The notes beneath the pieces are model-generated. The model was given only the letters and a program-made list of their open reading frames with translations. It made no database searches and had not been told where the DNA came from. The translations under genes were made by a program, and so were the position numbers. A DNA stretch of 64,000 bases, from NCBI GenBank assembly GCA_026929865.2, contig CM049402.1:25799001-25863000 (forward strand), read 5' to 3'. This document shows, piece after piece, positions 46,429 to 58,465 of the stretch (position 1 is the first letter of the stretch; each line of letters begins with the position of its first letter). The DNA is from Hyperoplus lanceolatus. Lineage: Eukaryota > Chordata > Actinopteri > Uranoscopiformes > Ammodytidae.

Positions 46429-48246
46429 ATGCTGCACACGGCCGTCTCTTGCTGGCAACCATTCCTGGGACTAGCCCTCGTGGCAGTCTTTTTGGGGTCT
46501 ACCCTGGGATGTCCCTCACGCTGCGAATGTTCGGCACAGACCAAGGCGGTGGTCTGTCACCGCAAGCGCATGCCCAGCATCCCGGACGGCATCCCAACTG
46601 AGACCAGAATCCTGGACCTGAGTAAGAACAAGCTGACAATGATCAACCCAGATGACTTTTTTGCTTTTCCTGGGCTTGAGGAACTTGACCTCAGTGGAAA
46701 TATTATCAGTTATGTTGAGCCTGGAGCTTTTAACGCCCTGTTTACCATGCACTCCCTCAGCCTCAAGAGTAATCGTATCAAGCTCATTCCTTTGGGTGTC
46801 TTCACAGGCTTAGCAAATCTTACCCGACTGGATATAAGTGACAACAAGATTGTCATCCTCCTGGATTACATGTTCCAGGACCTGCACAATCTTAAATTTT
46901 TGGAAGTGGGTGATAATGATCTTGTTTACATTTCTCACCGTGCATTCAGTGGACTTTTAAGCCTAGAGGTACTTACCTTAGAAAGGTGCAACCTTACAGT
47001 TGTACCTACTGAGGGCCTTTCCCACCTGCATAATTTGGTCAGCCTCAATCTACGATACCTCAGCATCAGCACGATGCATCCTTACGCATTCAAAAAGCTG
47101 TTCCGGCTGCGGCATTTAGATATTGATCATTGGCCCTCACTAGACCATGTGCCAGCCAATACCCTGCATGGCCTCAACCTGACAACGTTATTCATAACCA
47201 ACACCAATTTGTCCTCTTTCCCATACCAAGCCCTAAAGCACCTGCCCTACCTGACACATCTCAACCTGTCCTACAACCGCATCAGGCACATTGAAGGGGG
47301 CATGCTCATGGAACTTGTGCGGCTAAAAGAGCTACATCTGGTTGGAGCTCAGCTAACCATAATTGAACCATTTGCCTTCCAGGGCCTACGGGGACTTAAA
47401 GTTCTCAATGTATCTCACAACCGACTGGATACACTTGAAAAGGGTGTTTTTCAGTCCCCTGAGGCTCTGGAGGTTCTTCTGATTGACAACAACCCCCTTG
47501 TGTGTGATTGTCGTCTCATGTGGATCCTACAGAAAAGGCATTTAATCTTCTTTGGGGATGCACAGCCTGAGTGTAGCACACCTGAAGGTATTCGTGGCAG
47601 GCCTTTTAAGGAGTTTAAGGACCCTCTCCTATCTTATTACGTGACATGTACAAAGCCGAAAATCCGTGAGAATAAAACACAAACGATCACTGTGGATGAG
47701 GGCCAGCAGGCGATGCTACGTTGCAGTGCTGAGGGGACACCAAGACCAACTGTGTCCTGGTTGTCTCCACGTCGACGAGTTTTGACAAGTAGAAGCCATG
47801 TTAGAGTTACCGTCCACAACAATGGTACACTGGAGATCAAGTCAGCAGAGATTCAAGACAGCGGAGTGTACCTTTGCCTTGCCTCCAACACTGCTGGTAA
47901 CGACACCCTAATGACCTCATTGGCGGTGAAAAGTCTAGGATCGCTCTACGCAAACAGAACCCAGTACTACACAGACCCCAGCAATACCACTGCCAATGCG
48001 ACAGCCGGTGTCACCCTCGGTTTAGACCTAAAGACTATTTTAGTGTCAACAGCTATGGGCTGTTTTGCGTTCTTGGGAGTGGTCTTGTTTTGTTTCCTCC
48101 TCCTTTTTGTTTGGAGCAGAGGAAAAGGAAAACATAAAAACAACATAGATGTTGAATATGTACCTAGGTCAAAGTCTAACGGCACTAATGTTGACTCAGC
48201 AGAGGAGCAAGCTGGTCCTCGCCGTTTTAACATGAAAATGATGTGA
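46429..48246 (+). CDS. lingo2: LINGO2 orthologue, LRR and Ig domain neuronal membrane protein
   Basis: Encodes 605 aa; as I remember it, mammalian LINGO2 is 606 aa. Layout: signal peptide about 1-27; LRRNT cap with C28, C32, C34 and C43; about 12 leucine-rich repeats from 56 to 350; LRRCT cap with C359, C361, C382 and C407; one I-set-like Ig domain about 411-502 (C432, C483); transmembrane helix about 537-561; short basic cytoplasmic tail with EYVPR (576-580), ending NMKMM. The opening MLHTA..SCWQPFLGLA and the DLKTILVSTAMGC helix start match LINGO2 better than LINGO1, 3 or 4. Several N-glycosylation sequons lie in the ectodomain. Family knowledge: LINGO proteins are type I membrane proteins of neurons; LINGO1 acts in the Nogo receptor complex, while the role of LINGO2 is less defined. 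The start follows the usual LINGO2 annotation. In-frame ATGs at 46405 and 46417 are also in the exon, and the one at 46405 has the stronger Kozak context (A at -3, G at +4), giving 613 aa. Intronless coding is typical of the family. Which teleost ohnologue this is (2a or 2b) cannot be told. Confidence 0.95.
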   Translation: MLHTAVSCWQPFLGLALVAVFLGSTLGCPSRCECSAQTKAVVCHRKRMPSIPDGIPTETRILDLSKNKLTMINPDDFFAFPGLEELDLSGNIISYVEPGAFNALFTMHSLSLKSNRIKLIPLGVFTGLANLTRLDISDNKIVILLDYMFQDLHNLKFLEVGDNDLVYISHRAFSGLLSLEVLTLERCNLTVVPTEGLSHLHNLVSLNLRYLSISTMHPYAFKKLFRLRHLDIDHWPSLDHVPANTLHGLNLTTLFITNTNLSSFPYQALKHLPYLTHLNLSYNRIRHIEGGMLMELVRLKELHLVGAQLTIIEPFAFQGLRGLKVLNVSHNRLDTLEKGVFQSPEALEVLLIDNNPLVCDCRLMWILQKRHLIFFGDAQPECSTPEGIRGRPFKEFKDPLLSYYVTCTKPKIRENKTQTITVDEGQQAMLRCSAEGTPRPTVSWLSPRRRVLTSRSHVRVTVHNNGTLEIKSAEIQDSGVYLCLASNTAGNDTLMTSLAVKSLGSLYANRTQYYTDPSNTTANATAGVTLGLDLKTILVSTAMGCFAFLGVVLFCFLLLFVWSRGKGKHKNNIDVEYVPRSKSNGTNVDSAEEQAGPRRFNMKMM

Positions 48247-49330
48247 CTTATTTTAATTGATCCAAGATTCTGGATTGTGGATATGCCCTAAGTACAATGT
48301 ATTTTTTTGGAAAATTGGACTACTGGACTTCCCACTGCAGGAGGGAGAGTGATAGTTAAAAGATGTAGGACATCATTCCAAGTGAGCAGTACCTTAAATC
48401 ACTGGATGTGACATAATTCTTGGACACAGTGTTTCAAATACCGAAAATTGTACAAGGACACATTCTAACATAATTGCCAGCAGGCAAATTCTTCAACATG
48501 GATAAGGAGTGAGAACTGTTGCCGCACTTGGAACCTGAAGAGGATAGGTGTCATTTATCTGCTTTTTGAAATTTATATGCCCAAAAATGACTTTTCAGTT
48601 TTGCGTTGGATCTAAAGACTTAGCTGAACCATGTACAGTAAAAATTTGTATCTACTTAACCTACTTTGTTTAGTCTTGCGCCATGCTTATTCACTGGACA
48701 AATCAATGAAACAGACCATTATTTCATATGTCGAATACTTTGCATATGTGTACCTGATGCTTCATTATGTACACGTAAGTACATACACATTCAAAATAAC
48801 TATTCATAGCAATATTCATGGTATGCATTAGCCAAAATTGATATACCCCATATGTTCAGCAAACACATTCTTCAGACTTTTGAAGTTTCCATAGATTCAG
48901 GAAGGGGTTCAATAGGTGATATTATTTATTAATTAAAAAAAGAAGAAAGATATTTTATTTATGAAAAAAACTTTTACAAAATCAGTCCACGAACATTGTT
49001 CTGGATCTCACTTAACATTTGGATCATCAAAAGGATGGCCAGGTATCATCCGTCATCAAAAGGATGGCCAGGTAAAGGTCAAAGCCACCTACATAAACCA
49101 TGTTCTGTCATATGTCTGTCCCCCTTTATTACTTTTACTGTACCTTTGCTAGTTGGCAAAATACATGTGTCAATTTTATTACTGTGACATTTGCATAATT
49201 TTCCTCAGTAGGAAATTTGGACTTTGTTGTGGTAGTTCCTCATTTTGTTGTTGAATCATATAGATTGTGAAAACTTCAAAGTAAAAGTTTAAAAAAATGT
49301 ATGTGAAATAAAAGATGATGTATTTGTACC
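48247..49330 (+). other. lingo2: Probable lingo2 3' UTR
   Basis: A+T-rich sequence follows the TGA stop (48244-48246) with no further credible ORF. The first canonical AATAAA I find is at 49307-49312, followed by GT-containing sequence, so cleavage near 49330 is plausible. The region holds an imperfectly spaced direct duplication: about 21 bases starting at 49024 recur at 49053. The end point is inferred from the signal only; longer 3' ends are possible. Confidence 0.5.
49307..49312 (+). other. Candidate poly(A) signal AATAAA
   Basis: Canonical hexamer about 1.06 kb after the lingo2 stop codon, the first one seen in the 3' region. The sequence after it contains short GT-rich stretches. Use is inferred, not shown. 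Confidence 0.45.
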
Positions 49331-52300
49331 AATGAGTCTGACTAAATGGCTAATACCTAATGAAATATTCTTCTCTCCAGCTCCACTGATGAATTTTCTT
49401 CCCCCAAGTATTACACAAATTATGTAATACTTGCAAACAATGGAAGAGGTGATTTCAACATTAATCAGTCTAATTATTGCTGAACGGTAATAGGAGATTT
49501 TAATACTTTGGTCCATGGCAGAACATAATATACAGTACATAAATGACCAACTGTTTACTGGTGTTCTTCCTTATATGAGCTATTCATGAATCTATGGGCT
49601 GTGGCATTTCAACTCTTTTGTGTTTTTGAAGGCCTGACGCAAATGTGCCAGTTCAACTAAATTGAGAGTTCAGTCACTGTACTCTGAATTTAGCGTCCTC
49701 TTTGAGTCCTACGGAGCCAGTTTTAGAACTCAGTTTTTAGTAAATATGCAAATGTTTCATTATTCTTCAGATTCGTCAAGTTACAACATATTTGATTCAA
49801 AGCAATCTGACAACTGGAATGGACAGACATTAGGTGCTGAGGTGTGTACACAGCTGTTTTTGAGTCTGTATACATTTCATGTCAAAATGGCGGTATTCAG
49901 AATAATCTATTTGGGTAATTTAGTCCTCTTTATACTAATTGACTACATTTAGATTTGTGTTTTAGGCCATGTTTTGTAAAAAGTTGTTACTAACCCCCAT
50001 GTTGAGAAACGTTTATAATGCACCAAGTCAGTTTTTCTAAACAAAATAGCCTACCACGAAAAAAGTATACAATAAAAAAAAAATCTAATGCTATTTGAGG
50101 CCATGTAAGCTATGTTTAGCTAAATGCAAATGTCAGCATGCTAACATGCTCACAGTGATGATGCTATACTGAATAAGCCTACTAATGTTAACTATTTACT
50201 GATGAAGACAAACACAGCTAAGGTTAATGCTATATGTTGTAGGTAGTTATTGAGCGGATGATGGCAGTAGATGATAACAGTAAATTATGAGAGGAATGTC
50301 TTTACTAAATTGTAAGTCAATCTTTTCGAGGTATTTCACAAAGTAAAAAATAAATGTCAATGTGCTGGGGGTGCTAGATGAGTATCAAAATGTGTACACT
50401 GTGCCAGTCTGACCATTGTGAATGTCTGTACAGAATGTCATGGCAGTCAATCCAATGTATGTTGACATATTTGACACTGAACTAAAGCTGTGGATGGATT
50501 GAGTGAACGAAAAACATTGTTATCCCAAGAGCTGTGCCGCTACAAGACACACATCTACAACAGGACCAGCAGCAGTAGACGTTATAGTCTTCGAAATGCA
50601 AAGAGAAGGTTATTTCAGTCACTTAACTGCAAACAAGGGTTGGTTGTGAATGAATGAAAAACCTGAGTCTCATGACAAATTAACAAATATGAGCTTGAAA
50701 ACACGGAATGGAAAAAAGTAAAAATGATCTTACTGAAATCACTGTAGTTTTGACATTACACACCATGTTTTTGAGGGATTTCCAAGCCCCATGGGCCACA
50801 GAGCCTTTGCATTAAAAAGCATAGCAACATGAACCACAAGTGAGAAAAAATGAATACTGGTAAACGGGAGCTGTGTGGGTAAGCTTTGATGAGTGGAGCT
50901 CGTTTTATCTGACGTTTAGGGCAGATGTTTGCCAGCAGGTTTTGGCTGTGTATGCTTTATTAGGTTTAGCTTTCATACACTCCCCAGTGACAGGCTGGTC
51001 TGCCAAATAAGCTCCCATGTGTGCCCACTCCAGTTCCATCCCGACGTCCAGAAATTGTGGCTGTTTGTGAAACAAGAAGACATGCATGTGATGCAATGCA
51101 TTTTCTCCAGAGATCATTGAAACATTCACTTACATAGAATAAGACCCATGCTTCTGGAACTAAACAATTATTTATTCCGATTATTTGTTTGAGGTGGCTC
51201 TATCATCCCCCAATAAGTATTTTTTTATGAATAAGTTTATTACAAACAATGTTGATAATTCCTTAAATAACATCAAAATAATTAAAAGTCACAGCAAGAC
51301 GAGCACAACAGATGCAATATGTTTGTTAGAGGTGTGGGCAGGGGTCATTCACACATCCTGAATCCAATTGTGATTTGTAACCCATTCTGGTTCAGCCCTC
51401 ATACATGCTTAAATGTCAGAAAAGTGTTTATCTCCTGAGGTTTTCAAGGTAAGTTACAGAACAAATAATTGGTCTTGCTTTAATTCATATGGTGCAGTTG
51501 CTCCCAGCTGAGAGGCATATCATCCTTTTGACACCAGTGCTATGATTTAATTAGAACATGGATTCAGCCAGACACTATGGCTCCATGTTAATTCTTCATG
51601 CTATCACATTAACTGTTTTAGGATTAGCGGAACGATTATCTTGAAATAAGGGGGGGAATATCAAAAAAGAAAAACAAGGAAATATGTTGTGACCCAAAAA
51701 AACGTGTGTATCAATTACCAAGCAGTTAACTCCTGACCCTCTTCTTTAGGTAAATGATTGTGAAATTAAATCGCCAACTTCCCATTCAGGACAAAGTCAT
51801 AAGTATCAGATAAAGCTAAAAAAAAACACACCAAGGAATTTAAATGTAAATTAAATATGTTGATGACATTTCACTATTAACAATCAGTACTTACAGGTGA
51901 GTAGTGTTAGTTGTCTTGTGCTGTATAAACATATATTCTCTCAGTTTGTCCCTTTGATTGTTTTCTGTGTAATGATCCAATTTCATGGCCTGCAATCATC
52001 AGGTGGAAAAGATACATTTTACAAAGAGCTTGTCCAATGAAATGGGTTTGCTCAATCCATCTTGGAAAACCTGTATGGACACAATGCATACAAAATATCC
52101 AGATATGTTTAGTATACAATTTTGAAAATGTTCTTGCACGAGTCCTTTGTTGCTGGTCAAGGACCTGCTCAAAACCGAATGTGAATCATATTTTAGAGGT
52201 AGCATGGCACAAAAGTGAATGCATTTTATGTAATCTCTGAAGGGCATGTTGCAACAATGTCAGTTGAAATCGAGCAACTTTAGCAAAAGGTAACTAGTCT

Positions 52301-53246
52301 GCCCATGGCCTTAGGAGGTTAATGCATTCTTGCAGCTAGCTAGCGACAGCTTCTTAAAAAACTTAGTCACACGGTGTAAATAAACATGTTTTAAAATAAC
52401 TTTGTAGGTCATGTTAACACAAGGCAAAATATCGCTTCGCATTTTAGTTGAACAAACCTCTATATATCCACCTATCATAAGGTGTAAGCTAGCCAACTAG
52501 AAACACAATCTCAGCATGTACACTGTCTCCCCATGTCCGCAACACATATTTTCTCAATCTCAAACCCTTTTTCTCATTCTATCACATGTGCTAATTCTGT
52601 CACTGTGCTAATTCCCTCAGCGGGAATTGTCACACTTTTCCTTTCGTTCAGCTGCCTTGTCCTCACTGAGCAGTGCTATCTAGAACTTTAGCGGCTCTCC
52701 ATCCTTGAGCAATCCTCCAAACAAACTGCAACAAATCACACAGTTAAACCGAAAATAAATCTCAACGGCATTCCGGTATCTATAAACGAACTCTGCCTAC
52801 CGTACATACGTCACCAACACCTGCTTTGGGTCTCCCTTTAGCACTTTTCCCAACAAACATACTTTCAATAGATGCTTTGGGTTGATCTCGGCTTGGCACT
52901 TTGTAACTGAGCTAAAGAGGGATTGTGCTTTTGTGATACCATTAGTAGTACTAATTCACCAACTGCAGCATCATTCAAAATCGACCTCTTTACAATCATT
53001 AATAAACGTATTTACTTGTTGTTCCTCTTTTTCTTTACTAGTAGGAAATATAATTTGCATTGACATACATAAGATAATTTTAAACATTGCATTGTAAGAA
53101 GAAGTTAAGTGGAGACCTCATTTCACATTTAAATTGATATTCACAAATTACAATTACAATGCATAACCTTGCATTAAGCAGTTGCTTTCATCCTAAGCAA
53201 TTTACGGGAACCAGAGTTTGATTCATCCTCACAGCTTTTAGCTTTT
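49331..53246. other. Region downstream of lingo2, no gene seen
   Basis: No credible coding frame. An old dispersed repeat is likely at about 50100-50510. The remainder looks unique and A+T-rich. Confidence 0.5.
50100..50510. repeat. Old dispersed fish repeat
   Basis: Contains GTCAGCATGCTAACATGCTC near the start, TGTCTGTACAGAATGTCATG with GGCAGTCAATCCAATGTATG after it, and TTGACATATTTGACACTGAA near the end. I recall this order of motifs from a very common teleost interspersed repeat, probably a LINE 3' UTR. It is diverged, and the boundaries are approximate. Confidence 0.45.
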
Positions 53247-53506
53247 GGGGCGGCAGTGGCGAAGTGGGTAGGGAGTCTGCCTCTGGAGTGCAGGGTCGGA
53301 GGTTCGATTCCCCGCCTACCCACATCTCGAAGTGTCCCTGGGCAAGACACTGAACCCCAAATTGCTCCCGATGGTTCAGACAGCGCCGTGCTTGGCAGCT
53401 ACTGCCATCGGTGATTAAGTGTATTTATAAAAAATGTGTATTGTGAAGCGCCTTGTGACCCTGGTCTGTGAAGGGCGCTATATAAATAAAGCTTACTTAC
53501 TTACTT
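53247..53506 (+). mobile_element. tRNA-derived SINE with CTTA tail
   Basis: The tRNA-like head starts GGGGCGGCAGTGGCGAAGTG. Box A TGGCGAAGTGG is at 53257-53267 and box B GGTTCGATTCC at 53301-53311, the internal RNA polymerase III promoter. The body has GTGTCCCTGGGCAAGACACT and GAACCCCAAATTGCTCCC, widely shared among fish SINEs. The tail ends GAAGGGCGCTATATAAATAA and then (CTTA)n, resembling the 3' end of a partner LINE. The promoter boxes are intact. No convincing target duplication was found. Confidence 0.85.
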
Positions 53507-53626
53507 TTAAGGGAATACGATGATAAAAACACCCACCATGGTTTGTAGGTGTTTCAGCCTACGCGTAGGATATACAGTTACATTACTCTGCAGTTCTGAC
53601 TTCAATTGGGAATTGATACAACTGCT

Positions 53627-53925
53627 CAGGCCCGGCCCTGGGCATAGGCAGTATAGGCAAATGCTAGGGGCGAATCCATCCGCAGGGGGCGCCGCTACAA
53701 AAAATAAAAATGGGCTACCAAAACTTTATTTAATTTTTGTTAATACTGTTAATACTATAATTTCAAAATATGAGTTAAGCTTAAAATATGACAACTACTG
53801 AGGATAGCCAAACTATAAAAAACATTGAAGCCAGTTCTGTGTGAGTGTATGAACAGTGGTGGACCTGACTGCAATGCAATGGGGGGCGCCAGCTAAAATC
53901 TTGCCTAGGGCGCCAAAAGAAGCAT
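53627..53925. mobile_element. hAT element left end, truncated
   Basis: Starts CAGGCCCGGCCCTGGGCATA and continues with TATAGGCAAATGCTAGGGGC; near the far side are GGGGGGCGCC and TTGCCTAGGGCGCC, an inverted echo of GGCGCC-type subterminal sequence. The expected closing CTG end and an 8-bp duplication are not found, so the right end is probably lost. No coding. Confidence 0.55.
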
Positions 53926-55184
53926 AGGAGCAATATGCGTGACTTAGGTGTACTGCAGGAAGCAGAAGTTACCTTCAGTGTCCTGTAAGCATGGACCCGC
54001 GATGTGAACTGGATGCAAACAGCAGCAGAAGGTCAATCAAAGACCAAATAGTATGTTAGAGCTTTATGAGGTTGAACACCAAACACAAAGGTGAAATCTG
54101 GATTAGCGAGATCTGGCAGCAGACACATGAGCTCCAGAAGAAGAAAGAAAGTTGTCCACACTGGGGATGATAACCAGCTGGGTAAGCAAGAGGGCCCCTT
54201 TTGAAGTGAGTGAGGGGCAAATGTAGTTGTCACGGGGGGTCACACCTAGGTACCTGGTTCTGGAGTTGTCACCACTGCATTTTTGTCAAAAAATCTCAGG
54301 GCAGACATATATGTTCCTTTGTATCTGGTAAAACACAGTAAGTTGTTCTGTGTATGATCTCACCTCGACACGTTTCTGTTGGCATTGGAGGTACTACGTC
54401 AACCCCTGACCCGCACCACCCGGAGCCAATAGGTACTTAGAGCGGTACATGATGTTCTACTGATGTGAAACATGAATAGGTGAGTAATTTAAATGAAAAA
54501 AAATATGTTTTGCAATTTTCAAAAACAAGATGGTCTGCTTTTCATGTGTAGCAATTAACAATAAACCCTGATGTGTTCTGCATAATTTAGAACTGAATCA
54601 GTGTGAATGAGAGGTTTTGAAATCAGTGTATATCAAACATGGCATTTTGATTCCTTAGAAAACCTGCATCTAATGCCGGGCTTACACTATAGGACTTTTA
54701 AAATGCTTTGCAAAGACTGACACCCTCTTACATCTAAAGACAATCAACTCACAACTGAAGACAACTAGTCATTAGTTTTCAGTCACAGAGTGAGATTTTG
54801 AAAAGACAGGGGGTCTCATATTGCAAGACTACAACTAGATTCCTTTTGAGATTAATATTATTTCCGCAAACGTGATAGTGATTATTTAATTAAAAAAAAG
54901 TTAATTCAATATTCCAAGCGGGGGAGTTTGTTTAGTTATTTGACCATATTTATTTGCTGATCTCGTCCCCCAATAACTTTAACTCCAAACCCTGTATTTG
55001 ACGGTAAAGTGTTAAGGTTGCTCGGCTGTCAGTCTGGTTCTCCAGCCGAGGCTTCAAGGAAAAAGTGTCCGAAATAAGTGCCTGCACACGCGGACACAGG
55101 TCGTGACTAATGCCGCTCCTCCTGCGTCGTGCTTGGTGAGTGTGACAGTGTTTACGTCATTTCGCTTGAGCCAACCCCTTAAGA
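53926..55184. other. Noncoding stretch, no gene seen
   Basis: No frame with a recognisable domain and no clearly bounded element were seen. Confidence 0.45.
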
Positions 55185-55290
55185 CAGTGCTTCTCAAAGT
55201 GTGGGGCGCGCCCCACCGGTGGGGAATAGAGAAATGACAGGTGGGGCGCAACGAACGGGAGGAATATGTGTCCACATCCGTGGCGCATAG
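55185..55290. mobile_element. hAT terminus fragment
   Basis: CAGTGCTTCTCAAAGTGTGG is a typical hAT inverted-repeat start, followed by the G+C-rich GGGCGCGCCCCACCGGTGGG. The matching end was not found downstream, so its extent is unknown; the G+C-rich part ends at about 55290. Confidence 0.5.
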
Positions 55291-56682
55291 TTTAGAAATA
55301 TTTTAATATATGTTTTTTTTTACCGTTTCATGAGTTGGAGGAGAGGAGGAGAGCCCCTGATATTCCCCTTCTTCAATTAACACATACAAACCATAATAAA
55401 GTGGATAGAACACAATGAGGCAAGGTGTTGTAGCGCGTCTTTGAGTTCAGAGCGGAGATTCAGCTCTTTTCTTCATAGACAGCATATGACAGTGTTGTAG
55501 GCCTACCTTCAACTGCCCTACCTTCAAACTCCTCCAACTCAGTCTGGTATAGTTAAAAAAAAAAAAAACTCTGTCAGCTGCTGCTGCTGCATCAGACGGT
55601 GTGCAGTCAGGCTCGGAGTCCGAGTCGGACGGTGGAGAAAGTCCCGTCAGTTAAAAATAGTGATCCAGTTGATATTTGAATACATGGTAAAATGTTCTTT
55701 ATATATGCTGCTGTGAGCTATATGTATTGTAAAAAGCGCAGTAACGCCAATGTAGAACAAGCTTTAGGCATGTTGGGAAAAGTGTGCTCTGCAGGGTAGA
55801 GTAACTGTGTAGTATGCATCGCGACAGGAATCCCGGCCCGACATATTTTCAACCTGCTGACAAATAAATGAGACTGAAATGTCCAACTGTGGAAAATAAA
55901 CCAGCATTTCTGCTGACATTCTGACTTGATTGCTTTGAAAATAACCTGACCCATCCTGTGCTGGGGAGATATAAGAGATTTACTATGCATGCTTGTCTCT
56001 GTTAGTGGTGCACAGCTCTTTTCCCAAATACAATGAATATAACAACAGGGAAGAATAACACAAGTGTGTCTGGTGGTTTTAACTTTTTCCAGATTCCAGA
56101 GGGACTTTATGCACTCCTTATGCAGTCTATAAGTTATTTTCGTGTGCTATTGCATTAAGTGCCACCTGAGTTCAGATACACTGGAACAGGGTATGTTACA
56201 ACTCTCGGAAAGATCAAAGCCACACCTCTGGGCTTTGTAATGTATTGAGTTAACTTCCAACAGTCACACTACTGTTCCCTCCCTCAGCTCTTTCCCCTTT
56301 TGTTAAAACAGCAAATTAAACTCGACTTGTGTCATCATACACAATCCGTCTTCATTTGTTAATGCGTCAGGGCCCAGTTGCTACTGCACTGTGAGCTGAA
56401 ACCAAGCAACATGAGTCGTCACAGAGCCAGGGCTCTGGCTCATAGTTTTCAAGGTCCCTGACAACATTTGCCTTCTCTGCAGAGATGGATTTGTCACACT
56501 GGCAGAAGAGGACAATCCAAAAGGGAATATGAGTGCCACGTACTGATTCATTTGTTGTCTGTTGGTGCACAATGTGTGTTGAGGCCTTTTCATCATGGCC
56601 TGAAGGTCACATTATTCCATACAGCGGCAACCATTTTCCTTCCCATAGACTTCTCTTTGATTAACTTTGCTTGCCTTACAGA
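55291..56682. other. Noncoding stretch, no gene seen
   Basis: Contains an A-rich run near 55555-55568 and a G+C-richer stretch at 55575-55650, which could be the inner part of the hAT fragment to the left. No credible ORF. Confidence 0.4.
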
Positions 56683-58253
56683 CAGGGGTGTAAAGTAGCG
56701 AATTACATTTACTCGCGTTCCTGTAATTGAGTAGTTTTTTCGTGTACTTGTAATTTTTTAAGTGATTTTTAAAACCTATACTTTCACTTTGAGTATGTTT
56801 ATTTTGAAGTATTGTACTTCGCTACATTTTATTTCACCTGCGTTACTGAGTAAAAAAAAATAGATAGGGAAAGGAGAGAAAATAAAATAAATATGCTTTT
56901 AGTTTTACGGCACAATACCGGAAACTAACAGAGAACGATCGACAGGATCATTGCGACTAAATGATAACAACACATTGCTTCCCTCTCTCATAAATGATAA
57001 CAACAAACATTGCTTCCCTCTCTCATTAAAACAAAATAATCCTAGTTAAACTGTCATTGTACCGCACGTGAAGACGTGAAGGCTTTTAAATGCAGCAAAC
57101 CTTTCATCCAGCCGTGCGATCGGCCCCTCCCTCACCTTGCTTTCAGTTTAACAGTGCAGAGTAGGATGGAGATGGTGCGTGTTGCCGGGAGCTTTGAAAA
57201 ACTTCCAGAAGACGGCAGAAAGTCAGCCTTTGCTCGAGAACAAAGGTAAAAGTAATAGACTAAAACAATGTGCAAGATATGTTACCCACGGACACGCAAG
57301 TCAGATGACATGTGCGACCGTGAGAGAGAAGAGAAAAAAAAGTCATATGCGACCCAGCTGCAGCTCAAAACATCACGACCGATTAGTTTACTCACTTTAA
57401 GTCGAATCCAAGTGGTCTATGACCAAGCAATAAAGGAATAAAAAACACAGGAAGTTTAAAGCTCCTTGACTCTTGCCACCACAACAGTCATCAATTAAGA
57501 ACACTGTAGCCTACAATGCAACTTGCTTATCCAGCCAGCTTCATGAGATATACATTAAAATATGCCCTCACATTCTTGCTAGCAAAAGACGTGCCCTATC
57601 GACAACATTTGCAACGGTTTATTTTGATTTTGACACTTATTTTATTTAATTATAAAAAATATGTTTTACTTAGGCTATTTGCATTTTCCTTGTTTTCAGT
57701 TCAATTAGGATATGTTTAAAGTCAAAATTCATGGTTTCAAATGTTAAATCAATTAATAATTGTCTAATAATTGTGATTACACAATGTCAATCAAAATAAT
57801 CATGATTATGATTTAGATCAATTGTACACAATTACATTATTAGAACTGCAGCTGCTGTCTGTTTAGGTCTGTAGACCGGTTACATTCAGACTATTTTCTT
57901 CATATTTGCTTATCTAAAGTATAATGACACAGTATACATCCATACATGTGTGGTGACATGATGTATTTAATTTGTGCACTTTCATTTGTAAGTGTTGTAT
58001 TAATTAAACAAAACTAGTTTGAGATTTATATCCCCTTGTCTATATATAGAATGCCCAACACAGAAGAGACCCCTACCCCCTCCCGCTGTTAAAAAGTAAC
58101 TAGTAACTTGTACTTTAAGTACATTTTAAATCAGCTACTTTTTCACTTTCACTTCAGTAGATTTTTAGACCAGTACTTTTACTTAAGTAAAATTTCATCC
58201 AAGTAATCATACTTTTACTTGAGTGGAATATTTTTGTACTCTTTCCACCTCTG
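56683..58253. mobile_element. Tol2-like hAT element, non-autonomous, 8-bp duplication
   Basis: The left end CAGGGGTGTAAAGTAGCGAA and the right end, on the reverse strand, CAGAGGTGGAAAGAGTACAA flank a 1571-bp insert; the subterminal zones have repeated ACTTTTACTT-type motifs, as in Tol2 and its relatives. The perfect 8-bp duplication CTTACAGA is at 56675-56682 and 58254-58261. The interior from about 57165 to 57420 carries broken frames with CKICYPRTRKSDD and KHHDRLVYSL, perhaps a ruined zinc-finger exon of a transposase, but this is weak. It is inactive by itself. Confidence 0.85.
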
Positions 58254-58465
58254 CTTACAGAGAGGAGTAAACTAAATCATCCTGGCAGAAACAAGGACCC
58301 AACGAGTCAAATGCAAAGAGAAGTGATTCATTATGTTGTTATCAATTTAGCACAAGAACACATTTTAAATATTCACCTTGCATGGAAGGGTTAGAAAATA
58401 AAACATAACATATATCTGAATATAATTTTTTATTTTTTTAAACAGCCAACATTGTTTGTTTGTGT

